A stretch of DNA of 64,000 nucleotides from Coprinellus micaceus (lineage: Eukaryota; Basidiomycota; Agaricomycetes; Agaricales; Psathyrellaceae), in the NCBI GenBank assembly GCA_951394405.1, contig OX596337.1, positions 1,364,001-1,428,000 on the forward strand, read 5' to 3'. The translations under genes and the position numbers were made by a program. A model generated the notes under the pieces. The model did not search any database. It saw only the letters and a list, made by a program, of their open reading frames with translations, and was not told the origin of the DNA. Position 1 is the stretch's first letter, and each line of letters opens with the position of its first letter. Below are positions 12,173 through 25,039 of the stretch, piece after piece.

Positions 12173-15100
12173 ATGAGCAAACCCACGTTCATCCAAGTTC
12201 TCCTCAAGCAACCGTCGCGAACGTACCTCCAGACCGTCGACTCCCCCGAAGAAAAGGAATACTACTCTGCAAAACCAGAGTTCCTTCGTATAGCAGCCGA
12301 GCAGCACAAAGAGAGGCGCTGGAGCCAGATGAGAGGTTCGTCATCAACGCTGTCCAGTCCGACCACGAGGCCAATCCCACACCGAGAAGACTTTGATCTC
12401 GACCGCGACGTCCACGGCGGTGGTTTCGACTCTCACTCAGTCTCAAGCTCTTCGGGGTGCACAGTGAGTGGAGTGTTGCCGCTTCTTTCGTTCATTGATC
12501 GTAGTATATTGACTGAGCGCCGGAACCACCAGCTCGAGCGGATTGACACGACGACGATGGCCCCTATGGCTTCACCACCCCAGGCTCGGCGGGAACCACC
12601 CAGGGCAGCGAGCGCAACCATAGCAGCGGCCATGCAGCAGAGACACCCCTCGATATCCTCCGTCGTCGCCTCCACCAGCCAGAACCCTTATCAGGGGCCA
12701 AGGAACCAGCGGGCTGCCAGTGGTCCGGCGGCGGGTAAGACCAGGTCTCCCCCGCTTTCAAGGAACAGGAACATACCCAGTTCGCTGGACGACGACTCGG
12801 ACGACCTAGACGGATTCGATTCCTCGGACGATGACAACCTGGACATCTTCTATACCCCCGCACAGTCTCCCCGCACCTCCATGGCCTCATCCTCTATTGT
12901 GTTCCCGAGCAGGAGGAACACCTCGCCCAGGCAGGCCACTCGGAGATCGTTACGTATGAGCCATGCCTCGTCAGGTGTCGTGGTAGCGCCTGGGATAGCT
13001 GCTTCGAATTCAGGATCCTCCATTAAACCGAGTCCGAGCCATGTGAACAGCAAGGAGGCTTCTACAACTACCACGACCGCACCTGGCAAGGCGCCAGCTC
13101 CCATGCCCCTCGTTACCCCTACCCACCAGCAACCCAACCCTGCTTCGAACGGATCGACGCCTAACAGAAGACCAACGTCTGGATCTCCGGCTCAGCCTCA
13201 GTTATCAGGGAAGGCAACTACGCAACCTCAACAGCAGCAGCAAGCACCTCGAAAACCTGCGGAGTCCTCACCTGCCCCACGACCTGCGTCGACCTCCAAC
13301 CAAAAGCCTCCCCAACCTTCCTCCTCCTCCTCCTCCTCTGCGCAGACTCGGACACCAACCAATGCCGCCAGACGTATCAATCAGGACACGCCAAAGAAAA
13401 CGGCATCTACACCTATCAGATCCAGTCGTGGTTCCTTCAGCCCAGATTCATCATTCAACAGTAGCCCAGCGAGCACCGCGAACGCTGGTGCTACTGGTGC
13501 TTCGACTTCTTCATCCCACAGCCAACGCACCCCCACCATCCCCAAACGAGCCATCCCCCCAGCCCCTTCCAATCGCTCCTCAGGCCTTTCCCTCACGTCA
13601 ACGACGCTGGAGAACCATTCCGACGTGTTCTCTATCACCAACTCGGAGTTGATATCACAGTCCGTTTCTCATTCGACGGCCATGACCAGCCCCGTGCAGT
13701 CGTCTTCGTCGGCTGTAGCGAGGAAGCCATCCCCACTGTCTAGTGCCGCCGAAAGCAGGGCGTCCACCGTGAGGTCCAACTCCCTTCGGTCCACAAGGAC
13801 ACCAATATCGCCGTCTCGTAACATCTCCGCGAAGCCTACAGTGCCGAAGAGCAACGGAGCACCTGTAAGGAATTACTCATACACTGACGACGACTGGAGG
13901 AAGGATACCGAATCCCTTGTCGACTCCCTTGTTTCCAACCGACAATCCTTGGTTGATTCTGCCGCTGTAGCCCAGGCATACCTCGACAAGGAAGCAACGG
14001 AGGAGAAGCACGGGCCGTCGCCCGTGAAGCGGAGAGGGAGTGTGAAGAAGGATGAAAATGGGAGGAATTTGAGCATGGGTCATCCCGCGGAGATCATGAG
14101 CACCGGCAGGGCCACCCGTGGACCCCCACCCCCAACACCCCCGGCGGATGCGAAGGGCAAGGAGAAAGAGAAAGAGAAAAACAGCAAGCTGAAGAGGAAG
14201 AAGACAGGGGCGTCTGTGGATCAGAAAGAGGTGGTCTACTACACTGCGAAACATGGGACACCGATGCCTCCTCCATCGCCTCCTCCAGAGGCCACGAATG
14301 GCGCTGCACATGGGATTGGCTCGAGCACGACAAGGAACTACTCACCGCCTGCCTCACCGCCCCAGCTTCCGCCGAAGCCGCAGGGCAGGAATGGCTTCAC
14401 TCACGTCCCCCAACCAAGCATCATGATGAACGTGAGAGCGTTTATGGACGAGGATGACGAGAGTATCGGAAGACTGTCTGCGGTGACGGAGAGGGAGGAG
14501 CCCAACGAGTCGCCCACCCAGCGAACCGGCAGTACTTTCTTCCCCGGAGGGATCATTACCAACGAGCCTCACACCTCAGCGGTGTTCAACGCCTTCTCAA
14601 CACTACGACCCACGACAAATAACGCACCACCTATCGAGATGGTCCGAAGACGCTCAAGATCCATGAGTGAACAAGAGCTCCTTGAAGACGAGAAATTGCA
14701 GAGGCCAAGGCAATCATCAGTCATGTCATGGGCTGACGAATACAAGGATATTCTTGCAAGATCAAGAGGCAGGGCAATGGCGAGTGGAACATCCCTGCTA
14801 TCATCACCTTCGGAACAGTCCTTCGCCTACCGTAGCGCCGTTCCCGTGGCGAGTGGCGAACTCCCGTCGAACGGGACGCCAGGCTATACCACCCTGCATT
14901 TGCCACGTGCGCCTCCTCCAATGATGAGCCCGGGGAGTCCACCTCCTGTCCCTAGTTTCCTAGGCGGATTGAAGAGCGCAGTTGGAGGGGGATCCAACCC
15001 TGGTGGCATGATGAGTCCCAACGGCAAAGTTGATCTCACGCGCAGTGGAATGGCCCAGACTACCATGGCGAGCGTGGAGATTATCAAGGGCCTCGGGAGC

Positions 15101-17036
15101 GTCAAGCGAGGGTTGAGTGGCGTGTTCAGCAGTCTGGGGCGGAGGAGAACGGTCAGTGGCGGCGAGGGGACGGACCTGCTACAAAATAGGCGCCCTGCGA
15201 GGCTCAGGAAGGCTAGTGCTGATGTCGAGTATGGCCGCGCACAGGGTTCTAGTGCCGGCACGTCAGGGATGAGCCCGGATAGGATACTGGGCTTTACTGC
15301 CCACCGGACACCTCCGACCTATGTTCCTAGTGGGAGCGTTCTTGTTCAGGTTTGGGCAGTTGGCGTTGATGGGACGGATGCGAAACTTACAGGGTTGCGA
15401 ATGGGGAGGAGTAAGCCATGGCTAGAGGAAGAGGAAGAGCAGCTGGAGATGAATGGGCGAGGCAGGAAAGACAAGGGAGAGGAGGGTCAAGGGAAGAAGC
15501 TTGGGAGGAGTCTGAGTCTCAGGGAAAGGCTTGGCTCGCTGTCGAGGAAAAGGAGGGGATCTGTCAACAAAAAAGGTGGAACCAATTCCGAGGAAACCGA
15601 TAAAGGGAAGGGAAGGGGAAAGGGGAAAGAGAGGGACCACGGTCTTCCTCCCATCCCTCACCCAGATGTTGGGTTCATCCCCGGTCGCAGCTTCGTCGGC
15701 AGAGTGTTAGACTGCGGATGGGATGTCAAAGAAGAGCAGGTCCGGAAGGGTGATTGTGTTGCTGGGTTGCTCGATGTTCGAAGAGTAAGTCCTCGCTATT
15801 CATTCTTGAAGTAGCGGCTAACATGTTCCGTAGTGCGGAGCTTTGACCGAGTTCATCGTCGTGGACCGCCACCGCGTTCATCGCATCCCACACCCCGGGC
15901 TTGACCCCACGGCCTCCACCACTTCTACTGTTACCTCTGGGTTCATGTCAAACTCATCGGGCTCTTCTTCCCGGACCGCCAAAGCAGGCTCGTCTTCCTC
16001 TCCGACGCTTGCGCAGCTGGCCTTGTTACCGCTTTGCGGCGTCCCAGCGTACCGAGCGGTGCAAACACTAGTGACCGCATTCGCCGCATACAACTCACCT
16101 TCTTCTCCTTCTATGGTTCATCGTCCCAGCTTCCTTGGGGACGAGAGACATATGTTTAAGGACCATGAGGAAAGCCGCAAGCGACGAGCGCTGGTCCTTC
16201 GTGGCCATGACGGAATAGGAGCCATGGCCGTGCAGATGCTCGCCCTGCGAGGGTGGCGCGTATCCGTTCATGTCCCTATCAACGCTGAATCCGGCTCCGA
16301 AGAGGCAACGCAACTTATGGTTCTGGCTGAAGCACGGGCCCAGAAGATTGGAGGTGAAGAAGTCGTGTTCGATGACGGAGGCCAACCGGGAGATCCTTGG
16401 TGGGACGACGGACGGGCAGCTGCAGTTCGCCTCATCCACGGTCTGACAGACGACGGGGATGTATTCGACGCAGTAATCGACACTATCGGTGGTAGGGACA
16501 TCCGAGAGGCGTCGGAGCGGCTACTCAAGTCGACAGGGAAGATTGATACCCAGCGGGAGGAGTTGGCGGTAGCTTCCCTTGATGGCCCTGCTCCGCCGAA
16601 CAGGAGCGAGAAGAAAGCCGGTATCGGCCAATTCACAACTCTAGTAGGCGAGGTGCCTGAGCGGGTGATACCCACTACCGCGGATAGTTTTAGAGCGGGG
16701 CTCCGATCGCTCAAACTGGGTGGGGGTGGAAGTAGTGGTGAAGATGTCAATGGCGTGAAGACAAAGGTTGGGTACGCTTGGATTAGTGTGGCGCAGGACG
16801 TGGATTGGGAAGGAGAGGACATCGCGGTAACCATCGGGAACGTGGTGCGCCTTGCACTTGAGCACAATGTCACGCCTATTGTGAAAAGGCCTTCTACCGC
16901 AGACGAATTCCCGGGGCCAGAGCACCAGTGGCAATCTGGCATCATGTCCCTCGAGAAGACCCCCGAAATATTCGTCAATGGAGACGGTCCATTATGCGGG
17001 GGAGGCACGATGGTGATTAACATTGTCGGTCCTTGA
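12173..17036 (+). CDS. Giant disordered protein with C-terminal MDR (quinone reductase-like) domain
   Basis: Two exons, 12173-15784 and 15834-17036, encode 1,604 residues. Residues 1 to about 1,030 are almost entirely low complexity: Ser/Pro/Gln-rich, with polyserine, polyglutamine, many PPPxPP-like proline motifs and basic patches. From about 1,040 a medium-chain dehydrogenase/reductase fold appears: a GroES-like part with VLVQVWAVGVDGTDAKL and GFIPGRSFVGRVLDCGWDVK, then a Rossmann part with ALVLRGHDGIGAMAVQMLAL and DVFDAVIDTIGG. The cysteine ligands of zinc alcohol dehydrogenases are not visible, so it resembles quinone reductases or non-catalytic MDR relatives such as yeast Ast1. The glycine-rich motif reads GHDGIG rather than the usual AxxGGVG, so cofactor binding is uncertain. 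A GTGAGT..CACCAG stretch at 12464-12532 (69 nt, in frame) may be a further intron. The role is unknown; a scaffold or trafficking factor is conceivable. Confidence 0.82.
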
Positions 17037-17507
17037 TTCAAGGTGTATTGCGGCGCCCCGGCTTGTCCAGCCACCACATATTATGGTCTCCTAGAGTCAA
17101 TCGACTCTAAAAGACTCGACGACAACGCAGCTACCGTTTGGTTTTGGAAGAATGGACCTCCCCCTCTCGGTCGTACGATGCATATCCCTTTTCTACCTTC
17201 TCATCTTGTTTGTACCAAGAAGTGTTTGTTACTTATCCGGTATCTACTTAGACGTTCGTCTGCTGCGCCGAATGAAGTATGCATCTGTATGTTCGTATCG
17301 ATCTCCCCTGTACTGTACTTTACGTGTACCCTCTATTACACCTAGGACTACTAGCCTGCTTTATATTTGCAAACTTGTGATTGTTGGGTCCAACAGCATT
17401 CAGGCCTCAGATGGGACTGGGCCCTGCCCTCGGTATAGCCTCATCTAATCAACTCTCGAACCTCATGGTGTGCGGGTCCTATGCCCCTCCCGCCCCACTG
17501 TAAAGAG
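17037..17507. other. Convergent 3' intergenic region
   Basis: Lies between the stop of the MDR fusion gene and the stop of the minus-strand Ctu1 gene. T-rich and pyrimidine-rich tracts at about 17160-17350 fit 3' untranslated sequence. No gene is seen. Confidence 0.5.
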
Positions 17508-19214
17508 TCACGGTGTAGGCTCGATGCCTATCGTCGTTGTCGGCATTGATTTGAATTCGAAGAACGGTATTGTTCGTAAAATTTCAGGGTTAGAACCTGC
17601 GTCTCCTGCAGCATTTTGCATGCGCAACTGCTTCGTTCCCCGATCTGTCTGTACGTTCGGGTCGCATCGAGATGATAGAGATTCAGCACTGAACAACGAG
17701 CTTGTAATATGAGAAGGGGGACGGAAATTAACTCACAATACCGGCATTTGCCATTCCACGTTCGAGGCCTTCTAGGAGGGTGCACGCCTTGCACAAGGCG
17801 TTGCTAGACATGTACCCGCACCTCGTACACGTCTCTGCCAGCCGTCGTGCGGCCGAAGGGGAAGCGTAATTGATAGCATATAGGGCGAAAGAATGCCGGA
17901 GGGGTTCGATAGGATAGTAGGAGGTGGGGAAGGATGGAAGGCGAGGTTAGATACGCGATCCGTCACTCCATGAACATCGAGAGAACTCACGCTGTACTTT
18001 CTGAGTTGCTTTTATCTCCTCTTTGATTTCAAAAGCCTCTCCGGAGTGGATTATATCAATGATGGCGCTGGGTCGGACGGCTTCCAAGTCCTTCAAGAAG
18101 ACTCGCGCGTGTCCGCGATATGCATCCGGTGAATAGATGCACTCTGTCGAAAAGTAGTCGAGTTTCTTAAAGTAGGCGTACCTGTTGGAAGAGTAGAAAT
18201 GGGGTCAGGTTCTGTCAATGTTCTATACGTTCGCAGAAGGGCAGAGGGCGCATCCAAGCGCGACGTACATGACGATTTCCTTCTCGTATGCATACTTGAA
18301 AGGCTTTGATCGTCTAATTGTATCTTCTCCCCGTGTGCATATCGCGGTACAGCGCCCAAGCCTCGCGATATCGCCACGCATGACTGAAACCAGGTGCGGG
18401 GTGAAAGTAAGTCAGGTTGGATTGACTCTTTCATGGGTAATGAAGGAGAATGATTCGGACACAACGCACTATTCATGAGTACAGTCTCCGCAATATCGTC
18501 TGCATTGTGGCCTGTTACGATGTGATCGACGTTTAACATCGCAGCCCCACGATCGAGGGCCTGTCGGCGAAATACTCCGCAGAAGGTGCAGTTGTTCTTG
18601 CGGCCGACCTGGCTGACGATGCGGTCCATGGTCCAGCCATAGAGTTCCTCGTACGAAAGAATTTTCAGGGGCATGCTGTACTGCTGCTGGTTACGTTTGA
18701 CTGTCTGCCAAGAGATAGACGAGGGGCGCGTTCCATGTGAGCAATAGGTCCTTCAAGAGAACAGGACTCGCCGGAAGAAGAGGTCTGGGCTGAGATTATA
18801 TTTACCTCAAGCGAATCATCGCGATAGCCTGTGATTCCTTCGTCTATGGAAAGCAAGAAGAGGTTCAAGCCGTAGTTGTAACGCTCATTTAGAGCTTTCA
18901 TAACATAGGCCAAGACGGTGGAATCTGAGATGGCGGGTTCAAGGGAATCAGAATCCTTGGCCAATCACAAGGTTTGGTTTTTGATTGGGGATGGGATACG
19001 AAGGTATTTTGGGATTGCTGAGCTCACCTTTGCCTCCAGATGCTCCGATTGCAACCCTATCCCCAGGTTTGAACAATTCTGCCTCGGTGATTGTGTTGTG
19101 GACCTCGGTTTCGAATACATAGAAGAAGCAATCCTTGCAAATCTGTTGGCCAGTCTTCGGGCGCTTGATCATGGCTTTCGCCTTCGCGCAAAGGGCACAG
19201 GGACGAGGAGGCAT
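17508..19214 (-). CDS. NCS6: Cytoplasmic tRNA 2-thiolation protein 1 (Ncs6/Ctu1)
   Basis: ATP-dependent thiolase that, with Ncs2/Ctu2 and sulfur from Urm1, converts wobble U34 of tRNA-Lys, -Glu and -Gln to its 2-thio form in the cytosol. Seven exons were traced: 19214-19028, 18924-18806, 18704-18470, 18383-18269, 18181-17991, 17834-17737 and 17648-17508. They give 361 residues, close to yeast Ncs6. Key motifs are an N-terminal zinc pair CALC...CKDC, the PP-loop SGGKDS at residues 59-64 (split by intron 1), [43 protein letters not shown] and a C-terminal zinc module [17 protein letters not shown]. The last exon is chosen by length and phase. If intron 6 is not removed the protein stops at 17728 after AGIVS, with 317 residues. 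A shared 16-bp sequence with its upstream region is reported as a finding. Confidence 0.94.
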
Positions 19215-21773
19215 TTTGAGGGAAATAAAGAGAAAGAGAACTAAGATGGGAGTCGGCTCATAGAGCTGTCTATGGTGGTGGAGCGAGAGCAAGTGAGTTC
19301 ACGGCGCTAAACCCATTTCCACCAAATTGGGACTGGAAGTCATGTGGAACCGTGTGACTCGATCCGCTTAGTCATTCATTGGTGGGCGCTTGATCATGGG
19401 CGCTTACCCGTCAATGGGGAGTCAGTGAGAAGTACTCTAAACGCCACCTTTCTAGCAGACGGTGCCCATTGACTCAATTATGCGAATGTAGGGCGTTCAT
19501 TTAGTGCTATGAGCGATGGTGAAGCGCTCGGTCATCCCCGAGATTATCCCTTTGGGGTTTCCACAGACAATGTGCAAAAATAGCAAGCAAGATCGACCCC
19601 TTGATAGCCCATCGTGCTTCTTCTACCCTTCCCTTAATTACAAATACAAATTTGTTTTTATCACGCAGGCTTAATCGCATGTACCTGGCCCCTCACCCTT
19701 GGCCCTGTGGCAACTGATCATGCGGATAAGAATACGGGGTGGTAAATGCAATCACCGCCGTATCCAATAGATTGTGGAGGAAGCTTGGAAGCTTTTAGAA
19801 ACAGATCGTGTGACCCTACACATTAGCGAGATCTACTCGTTCAATAGCTCGACTCTCAGCCGTATTGACCTAGCATGCAGCTCTCGCCGATTGACGACGA
19901 TGAGATGCACTGAACTTGAAGTAGATTAGGCGCCGCCACCTCGTGGGGTTACCTTCGTCAGAGAAGCGCGTTCTGACCTCAGTCCTCATGTTTGGGAAAT
20001 TTCATTATTTCATCTCACTTCACATAGCCTGAGCCTCCCGCTGACCTCCACCCCTCGACGTCTCGTGGCTTCATGCCTGAGTCTTAATAAAAACTGGGAG
20101 GCCGTGCCCTAGTCTCATTCCCACTTCCAGTACGTACAGTTCCCGTTTGTAGACTTTAATCTCTACCCGGTCACATACACGCGGTGTGCCTAGGGTGGCA
20201 TCCATTACTTACGCCTACACCCAAATTGTATTGCGGTGATCATTTAATGTCCCCCCCTCACGGACGAGTAAACTTGCCTTGACGCGCAAGGCCCGATTTC
20301 TTTCGGGACCAACATTAGTCACTTTGTGGCCTTGCATGTAAGCTGGCAGTTAGGTCGTATCAAACGGTTTCCAGACCTAGGCGCAGATTCACCTGCGACG
20401 CGTCGGACACGCTTCGAGAGGCATTAATGCCCTCATAGGATGGAGATTAAATGAGCGTCGAGGCCTATCAGACAAGATCTAGCGCCCGAGAGTCTCGGTA
20501 TGAAGGTGATCCCCTTTGCGATTAAGTCGTTGGAGAAACATAATTATGAGCGCTGATTTCATATCGACCGTCTCAACCATTCCCAAATCGACAAGGGTGT
20601 GAGAACCCCAAATGTTGCTGGACATAGCCAACGGTGTGTTCCCAGACGAGGAAGGCCTGGTGACTATCTCCAGTTTGAATGCCGGACGGAGCTGTTCTAG
20701 ATCAACAGCAATGCTGGCAATGAACACACCATATACGATTCCTGTTCACCGTGACATAGACAGCATATGTGAAATGGGTGAAGGGTAAACGCCACGGCCC
20801 GAGGTGATATAGTCAAAAGAAAAGCGGGAACCAGGGACCCTGCCCAGCGCGGGAAGGATTAGAGCTGGGTGTCGGCGCGTGGGCGTAATCGCGTGGATTT
20901 CCAAAGGGTACGCTTGGCATCGGCGATGGAAAAAATGGAGCTTTGCCACCCAGAACGGAAGGGCCCTATCTAGGCCGATTTTGTGGATGAAGCGCGCGGA
21001 GGAGGGCTGACCCCAGACCGGGGCGGTTTGTGCCCGAAGGCGCATCACGGGGAAATAAAGAGAACGATATAGTATTATTAGACTCGTCACGGTCACATCA
21101 GCAGGAGTTGCTGAGCAAGTCATGGATGGCCCGGGAGAAGGGCACACCTTTCCACTCCCGCGGGACCCGCCACATATTGAAGCCAGATACGGGTTCGGGG
21201 GTGCCAAGTGGCTTTAAGCGCCCGAGCTGAATCCCATCAAGCGCGTTCTCCACCCGGGCTGTGACTGTGACCAGGGCCTCATAAACGCCACCAGGGTTCC
21301 GTCTCCAAAGATGCGAGTGCTAAGCGCGCCGTGTACGTCTTGAATACACTCTATCGGCCGAAGGGAGATTGGGGGATAGAAGCAAGCTAAACGCTTGACC
21401 CTGGACAATTCTTCCGCGCTTGTCGAACCTGCGCCATGGATTGCACTCGTTGCACCATCCAAGGCTCCCCCTCCACATCTGGGGCGAGGGAAGCATACCC
21501 TTGGCCTATCCCTGCACATTGCCGTCTCTCAATGAGGCAGCGCCACGCCTTGCGCCTGCACGGACCGGTCGCTCCTCGAGTCCTTGATTGAGAAGCGCTG
21601 GTGTAAATCGGAAGTTGGATACCAGGAATGGAGGATATGTGGAGATGAAGTGTGGGTGTGGGCAGTGATAACTGGGAAGAGAAAAACCCCAGAATTCTTA
21701 TTACACCAGTTATTGGACCCGGGCGTCTGATCAATTGTCGAATTCCCTTAAAAGCCCGGCATGGCCTTGCACC
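19215..21773. other. Long divergent intergenic region between NCS6 and the prolyl oligopeptidase gene
   Basis: About 2.6 kb with no recognisable coding exon, although open frames up to 153 codons occur by chance in this GC-rich DNA. It must contain the promoters of both flanking genes. It holds an upstream 16-bp copy of Ncs6 exon 1 sequence at 19384-19399, two GGGCGCTT motifs (19384-19391 and 19398-19405) and one AAGCGCCC at 21216-21223. No tRNA-like B box was found by eye. Confidence 0.45.
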
Positions 21774-24700
21774 ATGCTCTCACTATCCTCCACGCTCCTC
21801 CACTCTTATAGCGCCTGCAGACGCGTCATTCCACTGTTTCTACGTTCTTCTCCATTGAGACCCATGTCAACGACTCCCTGGAAGTCCAACTCGTACCCGA
21901 AGGCCCGTCGAAGCGACCATACGGATATCTACAAGAGCGCCAGCAAGGGCGAGGTCGTTGTCCCAGATCCGTACAGATGGCTGGAGGAATACAGCGAGGA
22001 GACAGACCAATGGACTACAGCACAGGAGGCGTTCACCCGGGCGCACATTGACAAGTACTCGCTGCGCAAGCGGATCGAGGATGCACTCATGGCCAACATC
22101 AACTATGCGAGGGTGTGTAGGCCCCGGACGTTGGCCCCTTGTTTCCTTTCCTGAACGCAAACCCTAGTTCTCCACCCCGAGCCTGAAAGACGACAATAGG
22201 TGGTACTGGTTGCATAATAGCGGCCTTCAGGCTCAATTTGGTCGGTTCCAATCCGTGTTCTGCTGTGAGCCCTTTTAGCTGACGCTTATGCAGTGTACTA
22301 CCGATCCAAGGACGCACAGCTCCCGGACAGATCGAATGGCGAAAACAACGGCGAAGTCTTCTTCGATGTACGCTGGCTAACCGCTTCCATTTTTGCCCCA
22401 CTCACGACTTCATTAGCCAAACGTCTTGACCGAGGACGGTACTGCCTCTATCGCAACAGATGCATTCTCGGACTGCGGCAAGTACTTTGCGTATGCCATC
22501 TCTTACTCGGTAAGGGAACCCTTACCGTTAGCGGACGCGTCTTCTAATGACTATGACGCTCAAAGGGAAGCGACTCTGTCTCCGTTTACGTGCGACCTAC
22601 CTCAGCACCATTGGTCACCAGAGAACAGGCAGCCAACGATACTGAAAGATTCCCCGAAGTCCTCAAATTCGTCAAGTTCAGCAGCTTGGCGTGGACGCCC
22701 GATTCCAAAGGTTTCTTCTACCAGGTATGTACCTACTATTTGTGTTTACGCTGAGCTCTTCCGCTGATCATCTACACGTATAGCGGTTCCCAGAATCCAA
22801 AGAGAAAGCGCAGGCCTCGGGGATATCGACTGTCAGTGATACTGATGCAATGCTTTACTACCATCGTATCGGCACCACACAATGTACGTCCCGGACCTCC
22901 GAATGGTGCGGTTGGTTATTTACATCCTTTTCCCCTCCCAGCTGAGGACGTCCTCGTTTACTACAACAAAGACACGCCCAAGGCGTTGTACGGCATCTAC
23001 CTCACCTTCGATCGCAAATACGTCGTTTTGAGTGCCAACTCCGACACATCCAGGGTACGTCGCACTCATTGTGCACCCCCAGAGTTGCGATATATGCTAA
23101 TTAATGGTCTAACTATAGAGGAATCTATTCTGGGTAGCGAAGTACGATCCAGAATTTGCCTCGAAAGGCGGCTTCGCATGGAACAAACTGATCGACGAGT
23201 ACGACGCGGAATATGATTAGTATGTCAAATCTTTCAGTTGCGCACCTGAAGCCAACCGTTGCTGACCCTTCCCTCAACAGCGTTGAAAACGATGGATCTC
23301 TCTTCTACGTCCGGACTAACAAAGACGCTCCCAAGTACAAAGTGGTGACCGTCGACGTCTCTAAATCGCAAGCCGACTGGAAAGAATTTATTCCCGAGTC
23401 CGACGGTTTCCTCCAAGACATCTCTTCCGTCAACCGCGGTAACAATTTTGCTGTCAGCTACAAGAGGAACGTGAGTGTTCATTTACCGGCTTCAGGTATC
23501 GGACTGTACTGAGGCCGCCTTTCCCCACACCCAGGTCAAGGATGAGGTGTACGTGTACTCGAAAGAAGGAAAGGAGCTCGAACGACTCGCGCCTGACTTC
23601 ATCGGCTCAATGTACGTTTCGAGACGGCAGAAGCAAACGTGGCTCTTCGTCAGTATGACTGGTTTCACCACTCCCGGAATGAGCGGCCGCTACGACTTCA
23701 CCGCACCGGAGGGACAGCGGTGGTCCTGGTACAGTAAGACGAAGGTCAGCGGATTGAATCCGGATGAGTTCGAGGCACAGCAGGTAAGTCATCGTGTGCC
23801 CCACCCTGAGTTCCTGTGGCTTTGGTGGCGGCTTGGTGTAGCGGGTTACGGCATGTACTCATTTCTGCCTCTCCGTTCTCCCATGAAACAGGTATGGTAT
23901 CCGAGCAAGGACGGTACGAAGGTTCCGATGTTCATCGTGAGGCACAAAGACACGCCTTTTGACGGAACTGCTCCGGTGTACCAATATGGTGGGTATCCCC
24001 TCCCATCTCCCTTGGCCTGGATCTCTCGGATGCTTGGCGTCTAATCCCCGTCCCCTTTCCCCTCAGGATACGGCGGTTTCAGCATTTCCATCGACCCTGC
24101 ATTCAGCTCGAATGTCCTCACGTTCTGCAAGAACTTCGGGGCTATTTATGCCTCGGTGAACATCCGAGGCGGCGGGGAGTTTGGAGAGGACTGGCACAAG
24201 GCCGGGTATCGTGACAAGAAGGTATGCACCCTTCCCTATTTAATGTCCCTTCCACTGGATTCGCTTCATCTCCCCAACGCCAGGCGAATTGCTTTGATGA
24301 CTTCATTGCGGCAAGTGAGTACTTGGTGAAGAACAAGTATGCTGCTCCCGGGAAAGTCATAATCAACGGCGGATCGAACGGTGGCCTTCTCGTGTCCGCG
24401 TGTGCCTTGAGGGCGCCTGAAGGGACGTTTGGTGTTGCCCTCTCAGATGTCGGAGTACACGATCTCCTGAGGGTCAGTGGTTAACACATCCGTACCGAAG
24501 CTTATGCTAAGATGGACACCCTCGTCACACACAGTTTAATAAGTTTACCATTGGAGCAGCCTGGACTAGTGACTACGGCGATCCTGATGACCCAAACGAC
24601 TTCGACTTTATCCATCCCATCTCGCCCTTACACAACGTCGCGAAGGACAAGGTCCTGCCGCCTCTGCTTCTCGCCACAGCTGATCGTAAGTCTCATGCTT

Positions 24701-25039
24701 TTTCAAGACACACTTGACGCAGGGGCTGACGATGCGGAAACTACTAGACGACGACCGCGTTGTTCCTTCGCACTCGTTCAAACTGGCCGCTACTTTGCAG
24801 CACGTCAGGGCAGACAACCCGCACCCTATCCTAATCAGGGTCGACAAGAAGTCCGGGCACGGTGCAGGCAAGTCGACAAAGAAGAGGTACGCTTTCTTGT
24901 GTGTACCCTCGGTTCGCCGTCTCACCAGTGTCGCAGGGTTGAAGAGGCAGCTGACAAGTATAGCTTCATCGCCATGTCCCTTGGGCTGGAATGGAAAGGC
25001 CCTGTACCCTCTGAGAACTCAGGCCCCACAAAGTTGTGA
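21774..25039 (+). CDS. Prolyl oligopeptidase (S9A serine protease)
   Basis: Cleaves short peptides after proline. The protein is intact in its recognisable parts: the N-terminal [16 protein letters not shown] and [10 protein letters not shown] signature, beta-propeller pieces such as [20 protein letters not shown], and a C-terminal alpha/beta-hydrolase domain. The catalytic serine lies in GGSNGGLL (about 24370-24395), the aspartate in [12 protein letters not shown] (restored by splicing across about 24690-24748) and the histidine in [10 protein letters not shown] (about 24850-24880). More than ten introns of about 50-80 nt interrupt it. Two starts are possible. 21864 (MSTTPWKS) matches the normal cytosolic form; 21774 adds 30 residues rich in Leu, Ser and Arg that could act as a mitochondrial presequence. 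In some mushrooms a second POP paralogue macrocyclises toxin peptides; nothing here points to that role, and no precursor-like gene is adjacent. Housekeeping POP is the safer reading. Confidence 0.93.

Noticed and set aside
15422..15661. Lysine-rich segments of the MDR fusion as a nuclear localisation domain
   Set aside because: Low-complexity basic runs alone do not justify a localisation claim.
20270..20345. Possible tRNA or structured RNA around GCAAGGCC repeats
   Set aside because: The stems do not form a cloverleaf and the conserved tRNA A and B boxes are missing.
20746..21207. 153-codon minus-strand open frame in the NCS6-POP gap
   Set aside because: No recognisable domain or exon neighbours; treated as intergenic.
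21774..25039. Toxin-type macrocyclase role for the prolyl oligopeptidase
   Set aside because: No core-peptide precursor gene or other cluster gene is nearby, and the enzyme has ordinary POP features.
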